Positions 8,953 through 18,216 are shown, counted from the stretch's first letter. The stretch is 64,000 bases of DNA from Butyricicoccus pullicaecorum (GCA_018365995.1 JAGZIY010000011.1:5978-69977), one strand, 5' to 3'. Numbers and translations are program-made. The notes: generated from the letters alone by a model not told the origin.

Positions 8953-8992
8953 ATCCCCTCCTTTTTCATGCAGTTCAGAAAGGGGAAACACT

Positions 8993-10558
8993 ATGAAAAA
9001 ATCCATTCTCTCCCGTTTGCTCTGTCTCCTAGGGGTTCTTACTCTGCTCCTCACAGGCTGTGGCAGCGGGACAGTTCCTGCGGCATCGCAAGAACAGGAA
9101 ATCGTTTTTGCAGCCTCTCGGGATCAATGCCCGGGGGAGCAGGACGCCTACTATGCGTCCATGTCTCTCGGTATCTGGGAGCCGCTCATCACCAAAGATG
9201 CAGACGGCAAACCCATTCCGGCTCTGGCGGAAAGCTGGGAACCAAACGCGGATTCTAGCATTTGGACGTTTCACCTGAGAAAAAATGTCACTTTCTCAAA
9301 CGGCACACCTTTCAATGCTGATATCGTACTTGCAAACTTTGAACGTATGCAAAAAGGCCCCTTTGAGTCGTCCTTCTATGGTATGAATCTGGACACATTA
9401 TACCCGGGCTTTGTCTCCTGCGAAAAGGTTGATGACGCTACCGTTGTTTTGACACTGGACGCGCCGCAGCCGCTTTTGCCATATTCCATGGTCAATTATG
9501 GTTCTGCCATGTTCGAGCCCTCTTGCTTTGCAGAGGACGGCACCTTTAACGGCTTTGCCATTGGCACAGGTCCCTATACCATTGCAGAAAATGTGCTGGG
9601 ACAGTACTGCGTCATCGAGCGGAACGATGCCTATTGGGGCACGCCCGGCTTGACCAAGACCTTCCGTTTCAAGGTCATTCCCGATGCAGAAACCCGCTAC
9701 TCCGCACTGCGTGCCGGAGAAGTGCAGGGTCTTTGCGATCTTGGCGCCATCTCCCCTGCACAGGCTGCCGAAATTTCGGATGACCCCGCTTACCATGTTT
9801 CCGTGGGCGATTCCGGCATCACCCATTTTCTAAATGTCAACGGCGCTGCCTTCCCCTTCTCCGATGTCCGTATGCGCGAAGGTCTTTCACTGCTCCTTGA
9901 CCGCCAGACAATCATCGACAGCTTCTTCAACGGCTATGGACTGCCTGCCGGCGGCTTTCTCAGCTATACAAGCCCCTTCTATCAGGAACAGCCTGTACAG
10001 CACGATGCAGAAAAGGGCGCTGCCCTAATCCGTGAGGTTGTTGGAGACAGCGCGGTAGAGCTGCGCTTCCTGCTCCCCAGTGTAGATGCCAATCGCTACC
10101 CCTATCAGGAGGTCGCAGAATATCTGCAGTCCGTGCTTGAAAACATCGAGGGCACCCAGATCAAGGTAAATATCCAGCTGATGGACTGGGGTCCGTGCAA
10201 GGAGGAAATGGCAGCCGGAAACTATAACCTCTGTCTCAAAATTCAGGGTCTGCCCTCTGCAAATCCCTTCTCCCTCTTTAAAAACTTTATGTCCACCAAT
10301 GGCAGCACCAACCTCAATTATGGACTTGGCTATCACAACGAACAGGTAGATGCACTGATTGAGGAAGCGTCCACCAGCGTGGACGCTTCACGCCTGACTG
10401 AAATCTACACTGAGCTTCAGCAAATTTCCGCAGAAGATTTTCCAAATATCCCTATTATGTATTCACAGGAGGTTGTTGCCTCCTCAAGCAGCATCACCGG
10501 ATATGAGGCCACTGTATATGGTCTGACTGGATTTACGCAGGTGTGCTGGGCAAAGTAA
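8993..10558 (+). CDS. NikA/DppA-type substrate-binding lipoprotein of an ABC importer
   Basis: Extracellular solute-binding protein family 5, 521 residues, with a signal peptide and lipobox LLTGC (Cys20). Family features include WEPLITKD, PALAESWEPN and FHLRKNVTFSNGTPF. Proteins of this family deliver di/oligopeptides, nickel, metal chelates or haem to Dpp/Nik-type permeases. The ATG at 8993 has GAAAGGGGA upstream; an earlier in-frame ATG at 8864 lies within the riboswitch P1 region and is rejected. B12-riboswitch control argues for a cobalt, nickel-like or corrinoid-related substrate over ordinary peptides; that is inference. Confidence 0.9.
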   Translation: MKKSILSRLLCLLGVLTLLLTGCGSGTVPAASQEQEIVFAASRDQCPGEQDAYYASMSLGIWEPLITKDADGKPIPALAESWEPNADSSIWTFHLRKNVTFSNGTPFNADIVLANFERMQKGPFESSFYGMNLDTLYPGFVSCEKVDDATVVLTLDAPQPLLPYSMVNYGSAMFEPSCFAEDGTFNGFAIGTGPYTIAENVLGQYCVIERNDAYWGTPGLTKTFRFKVIPDAETRYSALRAGEVQGLCDLGAISPAQAAEISDDPAYHVSVGDSGITHFLNVNGAAFPFSDVRMREGLSLLLDRQTIIDSFFNGYGLPAGGFLSYTSPFYQEQPVQHDAEKGAALIREVVGDSAVELRFLLPSVDANRYPYQEVAEYLQSVLENIEGTQIKVNIQLMDWGPCKEEMAAGNYNLCLKIQGLPSANPFSLFKNFMSTNGSTNLNYGLGYHNEQVDALIEEASTSVDASRLTEIYTELQQISAEDFPNIPIMYSQEVVASSSSITGYEATVYGLTGFTQVCWAK

Positions 10559-10589
10559 AAATAAGCCTCCCGCTTGCGGAGGCTTATTT
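10559..10589 (+). terminator. Intercistronic hairpin after the binding-protein gene
   Basis: A 12-bp perfect stem (AAATAAGCCTCC) with a 7-nt loop and no T-run on the plus strand. It is typical of 3'-stabilising hairpins that let the binding protein be made in excess over the permease genes. Confidence 0.6.
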
Positions 10590-10626
10590 CTTACCAAAAC
10601 CAATGTACCGAAAAGGCTGAAACGTT

Positions 10627-11580
10627 ATGACCATTTTCAAATATATCTGCCGAAGGCTTCTCATACTGATTCCTGTACTTTTCGGAATCTCTCTGGCAGC
10701 CTTTCTGCTGGGACGCATCGCGCCCGGTGACCCCGTAGATGATGCACTCTTTCGCATCGGTATTGAATTTCCCACAGCAGCCGACCGTACAGAGATGCGC
10801 ACAGCGCTTGGTTTGGACAAGCCGATATTCGTACAATATCTAGACTGGCTTGGCAAAACACTGCAAGGCGATTTGGGACGCTCGTACATCGGCAATCAAG
10901 ATATCGCCCATGAATTGTTCACCCGCTTACCCATCACACTGAAATTATCCTTTTCTGCGCTCATTGCCACGATTCTCTTTGGCATTGGCGGCGGTGTTCT
11001 CATGGCTGCATTTCGCGGAACATGGGTGGATACCTTCTTAAAATCCATCTCTACCCTGCTATTGTCTGTCCCAAGCTTTTGGATTGCACTCTTTCTGATT
11101 ACCATATTTGCTGAATGGCTGCATCTTTTGCCCACAAGCGGACTTGACCGTGGAGTTTCCTCCTTCATTCTGCCAACCATTGCGCTTGCCTCTGCCAATA
11201 TCGGTTCCACCGCCCGCTTAACACAGGCCAATATCCTCACTGAACTCGGACAGCAGTATATTATCACCGCCAATGCCAAGGGACTTTCCCAAAACGCTGT
11301 TATGCTTCGCCACGCATTCCGCAATTCTCTCATTCCCATTATCACACTGGTTGGAAACTACTTTGGCGGAATTCTGGGCGGCAGTACCCTCATCGAGAAT
11401 ATCTTCTCCATTCCGGGACTAGGCAGTTATGTACTTTCTGCTATTCAAAACCGCGATTATCCCGTTATTCAAGGATATGTGCTCATTACAGGGACAACTT
11501 TCGTACTAATTACACTATTTATTGATCTGCTCTATCTTGCAGTCAATCCCAAAATTCGGATTCAGGGGGGCGCCACATGA
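10627..11580 (+). CDS. NikB/DppB-type ABC permease
   Basis: Permease of 317 residues with the N-terminal signature MTIFKYICRRLLILIPVLFG, six hydrophobic segments, and the BPD_transp_1 EAA-like loop around TANAKGLSQNAVMLRHAFRN (about 218-237). It forms the membrane channel with the next gene. Its stop overlaps the next start by 4 nt. The ribosome site is poor, in keeping with lower output than the binding protein. Confidence 0.93.
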   Translation: MTIFKYICRRLLILIPVLFGISLAAFLLGRIAPGDPVDDALFRIGIEFPTAADRTEMRTALGLDKPIFVQYLDWLGKTLQGDLGRSYIGNQDIAHELFTRLPITLKLSFSALIATILFGIGGGVLMAAFRGTWVDTFLKSISTLLLSVPSFWIALFLITIFAEWLHLLPTSGLDRGVSSFILPTIALASANIGSTARLTQANILTELGQQYIITANAKGLSQNAVMLRHAFRNSLIPIITLVGNYFGGILGGSTLIENIFSIPGLGSYVLSAIQNRDYPVIQGYVLITGTTFVLITLFIDLLYLAVNPKIRIQGGAT

Positions 11581-12413
11581 CCGGACGAAAAAAGCAAATG
11601 TACCAACTCATTGCAGTCAGCACCGTTTTGCTTCTCATCCTTTTGATGACTATTTTCGCGCCATGGATCGCCCCTTATGATCCCACTGCCGTAAATATGG
11701 AAAACCGTTTACTTGCGCCCTGTCAGGCACACCCGCTCGGAACCGATGCACTTGGGCGCGATGTCCTCAGCCGCGTCATTTACGGCGGACGTGCTTCCCT
11801 CCTACTTGCCGTGATTGCGACCTGCTGCTCCATGGGGTTAGGTCTTGCAATCGGCATTGCCGCCGGATATTGTGAGGGCGTGATAGACACCATCATCACC
11901 GGCATTTCCAATGTTTTTCAGGGACTGCCAAGCACCATTTTGATGATTGCACTGGTCGGGATTTTAGGCGCCAACAATTACAGCATTGTACTCGCGCTGG
12001 TACTCACCTCATGGGTAGGATTTTCCCGTGTGGTACGAGGCGAAGTACTCAAAATCAAACAGGAACCATATATCGAGGGCATGTACTGCTTAGGGGCAAG
12101 CCATTGGCGTATCATCTGGAAACATATCCTACCCAATATCCGCACCAATATCATTGTGCTGTTTACGACCCGTGTCGGGCGGGTCGTGCTGTCGGTTGCA
12201 GGGCTCAGCTATCTGGGGCTTGGCATCCAGCCGCCGACCCCCGACTGGGGAGAAATGATCAGCGGCTCTGCCCGCCGCTACTTCCGCTCTGCCCCGCATT
12301 TGTTATGGGCGCCGGGCATCTGTATTATCGTGCTGACACTGTCAATCAATCTGCTGGGCGATTTGCTGCGCAGTTGGCTCGATGTGAAACAGGATGTGGT
12401 GAAAGAGATATGA
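11577..12413 (+). CDS. NikC/DppC-type ABC permease
   Basis: Second permease subunit, 278 residues. It carries the DppC-family HPLGTDALGRDVLSRVIYGG motif (about 56-75) and an EAA-like loop (GMYCLGASHWRIIWKHILPN, about 168-187), with five or six membrane segments. It overlaps both neighbours by 4 nt, so the importer subunits are translationally coupled. Confidence 0.94.
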   Translation: MTGRKKQMYQLIAVSTVLLLILLMTIFAPWIAPYDPTAVNMENRLLAPCQAHPLGTDALGRDVLSRVIYGGRASLLLAVIATCCSMGLGLAIGIAAGYCEGVIDTIITGISNVFQGLPSTILMIALVGILGANNYSIVLALVLTSWVGFSRVVRGEVLKIKQEPYIEGMYCLGASHWRIIWKHILPNIRTNIIVLFTTRVGRVVLSVAGLSYLGLGIQPPTPDWGEMISGSARRYFRSAPHLLWAPGICIIVLTLSINLLGDLLRSWLDVKQDVVKEI

Positions 12414-13351
12414 CCCCTAATATCGAAATACATAATCTTTCGGTCTGTTTTGAGACCTCGAGCGGCTCTGTCCGAGCAGTACATGACTTATCCACCACCT
12501 TTTATGCCGGACGCATCTCTGGTATCATCGGAGAGAGCGGAAGCGGAAAAAGCATTATGGGAATGTCGATTTTGCAGTTGCTTCCCAATACCGCCAAGGT
12601 AAGCGGCTCCTGCCTGTTTGGGGAGCACGAATTATACAGCATGTCCCCAAGAGAGCTGCGCAAGATCCGCGGTGCCATGATTGGTTTGATTCCGCAAAAC
12701 CCGAACGCTTCTCTCAACCCAGTTATGAAGATAAAAGACCAGATTATAGAAGCGGTTTTGACACACAGTCATAGAAACCGCAAAAAAGCCGCACAGCATG
12801 CTGCCGATTTGCTCAAGCAATTCGGTTTTGAGACACCAGAAACTATTTTGAATCAATATGCTTTTCAGATGAGCGGCGGCATGAATCAGCGTCTGGTATC
12901 TGTCTTGGGACTTGCCTGTCAGCCAAGCTGGATCATTGCCGATGAACCCACCAAAGGATTGGACGCTGTTGTACGCAATCAGGTGTATACCGTTCTGCGG
13001 AAAATCCATCTGCAATATGAAAGCAGTATGATCGTCATTACTCACGACTTGGATCTCGCACGTCATCTATGCGATGATATCCGTGTCCTGTATCAAGGGC
13101 AGTTGGTAGAACAGGGTCCGGCAAAGCTGGTGATGGAGCAGCCCCTGCACCCCTATACAGCAGGGCTGCTGCACGCCATGCCGCGTCACGGTATGATTCC
13201 AATTCCCACCCCCGACCCTGCCCGCAAAAACCATAACGGCTGTGTCTTTTATCCGCGCTGTTCCAAGGCAACCACACACTGCGCACAGCAAAAGCCCATA
13301 GATTTCTCCCTTCCGCACGACAGAAAGGTAAGGTGTTTTCTCTATGCCTGA
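12410..13351 (+). CDS. NikD/DppD-type ABC ATPase
   Basis: ATP-binding subunit, 313 residues. Walker A GESGSGKS, signature MSGGMNQR (usually SGG[EM]xQR), Walker B IIADEPTKGLD and the H-loop ITHD are present. The C-terminal oligopeptide-transporter extension has the usual Cys-rich pattern CVFYPRCSKATTHC, which binds an Fe-S cluster in some relatives. The start is the ATG at 12410 in the ATGA overlap with the permease stop. Confidence 0.93.
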   Translation: MTPNIEIHNLSVCFETSSGSVRAVHDLSTTFYAGRISGIIGESGSGKSIMGMSILQLLPNTAKVSGSCLFGEHELYSMSPRELRKIRGAMIGLIPQNPNASLNPVMKIKDQIIEAVLTHSHRNRKKAAQHAADLLKQFGFETPETILNQYAFQMSGGMNQRLVSVLGLACQPSWIIADEPTKGLDAVVRNQVYTVLRKIHLQYESSMIVITHDLDLARHLCDDIRVLYQGQLVEQGPAKLVMEQPLHPYTAGLLHAMPRHGMIPIPTPDPARKNHNGCVFYPRCSKATTHCAQQKPIDFSLPHDRKVRCFLYA

Positions 13352-14123
13352 GCTGCTGGCACTTCATCACGTCTGCCGCAATTTTTCACATGGAATTTTT
13401 CAGCCGCGCACGGTACAAGCCGTACAAGATGTCAGCTTTTCTCTCGAGCGAGGAAAAACCTTTGGTCTGGTTGGCAACAGCGGCTGCGGAAAAACGACCC
13501 TTTCCCGCCTGATTACCCGCCTATTGCCGCTTTCTTCTGGGAAAATTTATTTTGAGGGGCAGGATATTTCCCTTTTTGACCGCCGCACAGCAAAATCCTA
13601 TCATCAAAAAGTGCAAATGATTTTCCAGAATCCGGAAGCCTCACTTGACCCCACTATGCGGATTCGTGACAGCCTGCTTGAGGTACTGCACATTCACGAA
13701 ATTGGTCAAACACCGGACGAACGTATGGCACGGATTATACAAATGCTTGCACAGATTGGCTTATCAGACCATTTGCTCTCCCGCTATCCTCATCAAATCA
13801 GCGGCGGAGAGGCGCAAAGGCTTATTATCTGCCGTGCACTTCTGCTCAATCCGCAAGTGCTTTTGCTCGATGAACCGACCGCAATGCTCGATGTATCTGT
13901 ACAGGCATCTATTTTGAATTTGCTCAAAGACCTTCAGCAAAACTTTGGTCTTACCTACCTCTATATTACCCATGATATCGAACTGCTGAGCTGGATTGGT
14001 GATACCATTGGTGTCATGCAGGAAGGACGTTTGGTAGAGCGCGGCAGTCGGGAGCAGATTCTAGAATCCCCCTCCCACCCCTATACAAAAACATTACTTC
14101 GTGCATACACCGATTGGAAATAA
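13344..14123 (+). CDS. NikE/DppF-type ABC ATPase
   Basis: Second ATPase, 259 residues: Walker A GNSGCGKTT, signature ISGGEAQR, Walker B LLLDEPTAMLD, H-loop ITHD. It overlaps the preceding gene by 8 nt. It lacks the long C-terminal oligopeptide extension and is therefore closer to NikE size than to DppF. With the four preceding genes it completes a full importer. Confidence 0.93.
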   Translation: MPELLALHHVCRNFSHGIFQPRTVQAVQDVSFSLERGKTFGLVGNSGCGKTTLSRLITRLLPLSSGKIYFEGQDISLFDRRTAKSYHQKVQMIFQNPEASLDPTMRIRDSLLEVLHIHEIGQTPDERMARIIQMLAQIGLSDHLLSRYPHQISGGEAQRLIICRALLLNPQVLLLDEPTAMLDVSVQASILNLLKDLQQNFGLTYLYITHDIELLSWIGDTIGVMQEGRLVERGSREQILESPSHPYTKTLLRAYTDWK

Positions 14124-14133
14124 GGAGAGTGCT

Positions 14134-14973
14134 ATGAAAGAACGTATTCCCATAACAGATTTTGCACAGCAATGGACTGCACAAATCAAACAGAGTACCT
14201 CCTCTCGTATGAAAGAAGATACTGCCGAACAGGAATTTTGGAGACAGTTTATACGCACCAAGGTCTATGCACCAGAAGCCTCCTCCCGACAGGTGCTTGC
14301 CTTTCTGCGCCCCCTTTTTGCAGACTATCAAATCGAAACTGCACTGGAAATCGGTCCCGGATGGGGAAACTATACATTGGATCTTGCTGCAATATGCAGA
14401 GAGGTTGCCTGTGTAGACATCTCACCAGATGTTCTGCATTTTGTTTTGGAGACCGGTGCCGCACATGGATACCACAACCTGACCACCTACCCTGTCAAAT
14501 GGGAAGCCTTCGAGCCTGACAAACAGTATGACCTTGTATTTGGCTATAACTGCTTTTACCGGCAGGAGGATTTGGCAGACTGTTTTTCCCGTATGCAGCG
14601 CACGGCGCGCAAGCTATGCGTTGCCGGAATGAACACCGGACTTGCCCCTGTTTGGGTGCACGAGTTGGAACAGGCAGGTGCACAAATCCACTGGGAATGG
14701 AAAGACTATATGTACTTCGTAGGCGTGCTCTATCAAATGGGCATTGACCCCAATGTGCGAATCCTGCCTTTCCAAAAAACCTTGACTTACCCAAACACAG
14801 CTTACCTTGTACAGGGAGAATGTGCGCGCTGCGGCTGTCCTGATTTGGCACCCGAAATCGCAAAGTCCATTTTGTGCAGGCATTTCACCCAACAGCCCGA
14901 CGGAAGCTGGACCGCACAACTCCGATTTCGCAGTGGTATTGTCTGGTGGGACCCCAAACAGGTCGGTGCATAA
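14134..14973 (+). CDS. Class I SAM-dependent methyltransferase in the B12-riboswitch operon
   Basis: Protein of 279 residues with the SAM-binding motif I ALEIGPGWGNYTLDLA (about 81-96), an acidic residue ending strand 2 (CVDIS) and a motif IV-like DLVFGYNCFY. The substrate is not predictable. A CARCGCPD cysteine cluster lies near residue 237. AAGGAG is upstream of ATG 14134, only 10 nt after the ABC ATPase stop, so it belongs to the same riboswitch-controlled operon. It could modify a metallophore or corrinoid-related ligand; this is inference from position only. Confidence 0.85.
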   Translation: MKERIPITDFAQQWTAQIKQSTSSRMKEDTAEQEFWRQFIRTKVYAPEASSRQVLAFLRPLFADYQIETALEIGPGWGNYTLDLAAICREVACVDISPDVLHFVLETGAAHGYHNLTTYPVKWEAFEPDKQYDLVFGYNCFYRQEDLADCFSRMQRTARKLCVAGMNTGLAPVWVHELEQAGAQIHWEWKDYMYFVGVLYQMGIDPNVRILPFQKTLTYPNTAYLVQGECARCGCPDLAPEIAKSILCRHFTQQPDGSWTAQLRFRSGIVWWDPKQVGA

Positions 14974-14976
14974 AAC

Positions 14977-15001
14977 CAACCACCAGCGTAGCCGGTGGTT
15001 G
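14977..15001. repeat. IS200-type end hairpin
   Basis: Imperfect palindrome with arms AACCACC and GGTGGTT plus an inner GC/GC pairing, right after the methyltransferase stop and just beyond the transposase remnant. IS200/IS605 elements carry such subterminal hairpins as transposase recognition sites; this would be the right end. It may now also act as a terminator. Confidence 0.55.
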
Positions 15002-15081
15002 TCATTTAACGGGCATAGCCCTCTGTTCTTCGCTTACGCGTAAAGCGCGTAAGTTACGATCTGCCAATTGCGTAAGGACGG

Positions 15082-15234
15082 TTACTTACGACCTGTAAAC
15101 GGGCTGTCTGATGGCATTCTTAGCTGTTCCCCTAACTCACCCTCTTTTAGTTGATTTCTAACATACTCCGCAATTCGCCGCTCGTTCTTTCCCACAGTAT
15201 CCACATAATATCCTCGGCACCAAAATCCTCAATT
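15082..15234 (-). pseudogene. C-terminal remnant of an IS200/IS605-family TnpA transposase
   Basis: Reading the minus strand gives FWCRGYYVDTVGKNERRIAE, then about 25 residues ending PFTGRK and a TAA at 15082-15084. This is the conserved C-terminus of IS200-type TnpA (the GYYVDTVG segment). The rest is missing: an in-frame TGA lies upstream of the remnant and no His-hydrophobe-His catalytic motif is present. It is a decayed insertion marking the left edge of the accessory segment. Confidence 0.8.
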
Positions 15235-15361
15235 GGAACAAAGGTGTAGTGTGTTATACCTACTACTACATTTGACGAGTAAAATGAAGGTGTCTCATGA
15301 TAAACACACTTGTTTTATCCGGCAGGAAAGCAGGTATGAAATCTGCACTACAAGGTGTTGT

Positions 15362-16384
15362 TCACCCCATACCCATCAGCCAGTTTTCTTTTTCCTCATC
15401 AAAGCCAACTGTCTCCCCGTCCAAAGTAAGATAAGTATTGTAAACTGTATTACTATAATCCGGCACATAGTAGCAGCGTGCAGTTACTTTATGTAAAACA
15501 TCTTGACCAAAAGCATTTTTTGTTTCAAAGGCAGTTTCGATTAAGTAATAATGAGCTGTATATCCATCGCTGGTTTCATAGTCGCAGATATAGCTTGTAG
15601 TCGTATGTGTCCACTTGTAGTCGCTATATTCGACACCAAAGAAATCGCTTGCACCCTCCCAAAACGCAGTAAAAACATCGCTTGTATAATCTTTAGGGCT
15701 TTTTATGTTTTCTTGTGCTGAATTGCTTTGGGTGGAATTTCTATCGGTGTCCGATTTTGGTATTGCGATAATAACAATTAAAAGAACAGCGAAAATCACA
15801 ATCGGAACAAGACACCCACTTCGTTTTTTAGGCTTTGCGGGATTTGATAATGTTGGAGATTGCGTTTTTACCTGTTCTCCAGAATAGCTTTCGTAATAGG
15901 TCGTTTGGGCATTACTTTGTGGCGGTGCACTACATATATCTTCAAGTGCACGATAGATACGCTCTGCCTCTGGCTCGGTCTTTTTTGTAAACAAAACCGT
16001 GTTGTGATCGAAAAGAAGCTGTTGACGGCTTGCCTTCCCTGTAATACCTTCCGTCGCTGTGATAATCGAAAGATAACCACTTTTCATTGTCATAGCCCGT
16101 TCTGAATTGACTTCAATAATTTCAGAATAAGGGATTGTTTTATCAAAGCGAAACTGTTTCATTCCTTTGCTGTGAAATATATGGACACCATCGGGCGTTA
16201 ATTCGATTTCGTTTCCGCTTTCTGCATCTTTATAGTGAAGTCCCCAATACTCCGCATAATTATCTTGATCTTGCTGCGGAGGATAATTTGCTTCATCAGT
16301 AGATATAGCACATTTTGCGCCGCATTTTTGACAGAATTTCATTGCATCATCCATTGGGTTTCCGCATTTTACGCAGTACTTCAT
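15362..16384 (-). CDS. Zinc-ribbon membrane protein (340 aa)
   Basis: An N-terminal zinc ribbon (CVKCGNPMDD, FCQKCGAKC; four Cys within 25 residues) is followed by a PH-like/YvbH-type region (about 45-150; IELTPDGVHIF), one TM segment (about 192-208, CLVPIVIFAVLLIVIIAI) and a C-terminal extracytoplasmic domain of about 130 residues. No family name is certain. It is the last of three same-strand genes with zinc ribbons and starts 19 nt after the previous gene; the ATG at 16384 has GGGAGAA upstream. Function unknown; the context suggests membrane sensing controlled by the XRE regulator at 17378-18097. Confidence 0.8.
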   Translation of the reverse strand: MKYCVKCGNPMDDAMKFCQKCGAKCAISTDEANYPPQQDQDNYAEYWGLHYKDAESGNEIELTPDGVHIFHSKGMKQFRFDKTIPYSEIIEVNSERAMTMKSGYLSIITATEGITGKASRQQLLFDHNTVLFTKKTEPEAERIYRALEDICSAPPQSNAQTTYYESYSGEQVKTQSPTLSNPAKPKKRSGCLVPIVIFAVLLIVIIAIPKSDTDRNSTQSNSAQENIKSPKDYTSDVFTAFWEGASDFFGVEYSDYKWTHTTTSYICDYETSDGYTAHYYLIETAFETKNAFGQDVLHKVTARCYYVPDYSNTVYNTYLTLDGETVGFDEEKENWLMGMG

Positions 16385-16402
16385 TCCTCATTCTCCCTTT
16401 GT

Positions 16403-17359
16403 CTATTGGTATAGAGATTCGAGTTCTTTATAATAATCCTCTATAATCTGATCGTAAGAATCATCATAGTGTTCTACTAAAGACTGCACATCTGTATTGG
16501 AGAAAATTTCAAAATGAAACCAGTTTACAGTGGCATCTTGATATTTCATAAATGCTCTTGCCTCACCGTTGTATGTCGTGCCATTGATTACACAAGTAAA
16601 CATAAAAGTATAATGGCAATCATACCAACCGTTATTTTCTCCGAATCTAAATTTGCTACTGTCAACATTCAGCAAAGTTAAACCGTTAACAGATTTCGCA
16701 TAGTCTACAAGAGATTGGCTAACAGCAGGAATTTGATTTTCATACCACTTCTGAATATCAGACAGGGTAGTAACTGTGTCTGTGCTACTGTCTTGCGAAA
16801 TCTCATTTTTTTGCTTATCTGTGGAGACAGGCTGTGAAGCATGCTGATTCTCCCCATCTTGAGTAGTAATGCTACTGCTTGTGCTTATACCGATACCGAC
16901 AACCACATAGGCTATAACGACACAAATCAGTACAAATATTTTCTTTTTCAGTCCAGACTGTCGATTCAGAATATATGGATTGCCTTTTGGCGACTTGGCA
17001 AGTATAAAAAACATAGCTGCAAGAATAGCAAAGAACCCTCCCATACCAACAGCCATACCTGCTTCCCCATACATAGTTCCGATAAGCATATATAGTCCAG
17101 CAAACACGATGCATACAATCATCCAAATCCTCATGCCTTTTCGCAGAGAAATCAGATTATTTGCTTTTTCATTGTTATTCGCAGGAGCAGTTTTCACTTG
17201 ATTCGTTGGAGTATGTACTTGTTTTAACTCGACTTCCTGTGCAGCTGGATCTGGGGCTTTCGGTGTTGGAACCGTATCATTGCTTGCTCTTGTTCCGCAC
17301 TTCTGGCAAAACAGCATATCATCTTCCATTGGATTCCCACATTTATAGCAATATTTCAT
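16403..17359 (-). CDS. Zinc-ribbon membrane protein (318 aa)
   Basis: An N-terminal zinc ribbon (CYKCGNPMED, FCQKCGT) is followed by a low-complexity linker, two or three TM segments (about 75-95, 99-120 and 138-158) and a C-terminal domain of about 130 residues predicted outside. The N-terminal 24 residues are nearly identical in pattern to the next gene, so the two probably arose by domain shuffling. It lies 18 nt after the XRE gene stop, in one operon with it. Confidence 0.8.
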   Translation of the reverse strand: MKYCYKCGNPMEDDMLFCQKCGTRASNDTVPTPKAPDPAAQEVELKQVHTPTNQVKTAPANNNEKANNLISLRKGMRIWMIVCIVFAGLYMLIGTMYGEAGMAVGMGGFFAILAAMFFILAKSPKGNPYILNRQSGLKKKIFVLICVVIAYVVVGIGISTSSSITTQDGENQHASQPVSTDKQKNEISQDSSTDTVTTLSDIQKWYENQIPAVSQSLVDYAKSVNGLTLLNVDSSKFRFGENNGWYDCHYTFMFTCVINGTTYNGEARAFMKYQDATVNWFHFEIFSNTDVQSLVEHYDDSYDQIIEDYYKELESLYQ

Positions 17360-17377
17360 TTCAATACCCTCTTTTCT

Positions 17378-18097
17378 CTATGCTCTAAATTTATAGCCGC
17401 ATTTCATGCAAGTAACCATGACTTTGCCGGAGCCGATATTTCCCGCTACCAGGCCCAGCGGACCAAAAATGGCAGCGCCTACAACGCCTTTTCCGACACC
17501 ATATCCCTTTTTGTTGCCGGACAATGAAGTTGATCCACAACGAGGGCATTTCATCATCTCATCGTACTGTTTACGCTGAAGTCGAAGCTGTTGGCGTTGC
17601 TGCTCCGTTTGCTTTCGGGCTTCCTCTAATTCCTGCTGTTGCATCTGCAAGGCTTGTTCCTGCATTTGCAGATTGGCTTTGTAGTAAGCCAAGTCCATAT
17701 CCGTTTTTGTGAGTTCCCCCATTTCTGACCTGTCCGCTACAAAAGAGGTAAATGGGTTTCCACAGTAACCGCAGAATGCACTATCCGCCCTGTTTTCCTT
17801 TCCACATTGCGTACAGAATATAACATCCAATTTCACCGCTGCTGGAATAGTATCAATAATCTCTGAATCTATCATTGTTGTACTCTGATCTACAACAGAT
17901 AAATCATCTTTAAGCAATTGATCAATAGACACCTCGAATATCTCGCTTATAAGGATGATTTTACTCAGCTCTGGCAAGGTTTGCTGTGCTTCCCATTTTG
18001 AAACTGATTGCCGGGATACATCGAGCATTTCTGCAAGCCGCTCCTGTGACATTCCCTTTTGCCGCCGAAGTAACAGTAATTTCTCTGAAAAAATCAT
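17378..18097 (-). CDS. XRE regulator with two zinc ribbons and a glycine zipper
   Basis: 239 residues. Parts in order: XRE HTH (about 5-62, SQERLAEMLDVSRQSVSKWE), a zinc ribbon (FCTQCGKENRADSAFCGYCG, about 94-113), a Gln/Glu-rich coiled coil (about 140-180), then a split Cys4 ribbon (CPRCG ... CMKCG) that encloses a hydrophobic glycine-rich segment GVGKGVVGAAIFGPLGLVAG resembling glycine-zipper membrane-inserting regions. It heads the three-gene cluster. The DNA-binding domain next to a possible membrane segment suggests a one-component membrane-linked regulator; that is inference. GGGAGGAC is upstream of the ATG. Confidence 0.82.
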   Translation of the reverse strand: MIFSEKLLLLRRQKGMSQERLAEMLDVSRQSVSKWEAQQTLPELSKIILISEIFEVSIDQLLKDDLSVVDQSTTMIDSEIIDTIPAAVKLDVIFCTQCGKENRADSAFCGYCGNPFTSFVADRSEMGELTKTDMDLAYYKANLQMQEQALQMQQQELEEARKQTEQQRQQLRLQRKQYDEMMKCPRCGSTSLSGNKKGYGVGKGVVGAAIFGPLGLVAGNIGSGKVMVTCMKCGYKFRA

Positions 18098-18171
18098 GTA
18101 TATCGTCCTCCCTTCGACAAATATTCTATTTCTTTTCGAGGTTGCATGCCACCAATTTTCTTTGACATTTC

Positions 18172-18210
18172 AGCACGCAGAAGTTGCGTGCTTATTTTTT
18201 CGCAACTTCT
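18172..18210 (+). promoter_or_regulatory. Two mutually exclusive hairpins between divergent XRE genes
   Basis: Hairpin 1: AGCACGC (18172-18178) with GCGTGCT (18186-18192), followed by TATTTTTT, terminator-like on the plus strand. Hairpin 2: AGAAGTTGCG (18179-18188) with CGCAACTTCT (18201-18210), 10 bp perfect. They share bases and cannot form together. This may be an attenuator or a simple palindrome cluster. Confidence 0.4.
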
Positions 18211-18216
18211 GGTTAC

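Larger units (their letters stand above)
14974..15361. other. Intergenic stretch containing an IS remnant
   Basis: 388 nt without an intact gene. It holds the end hairpin (14977-15001), the transposase remnant (15082-15234) and about 120 nt of unassigned sequence before the zinc-ribbon gene. Confidence 0.7.
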
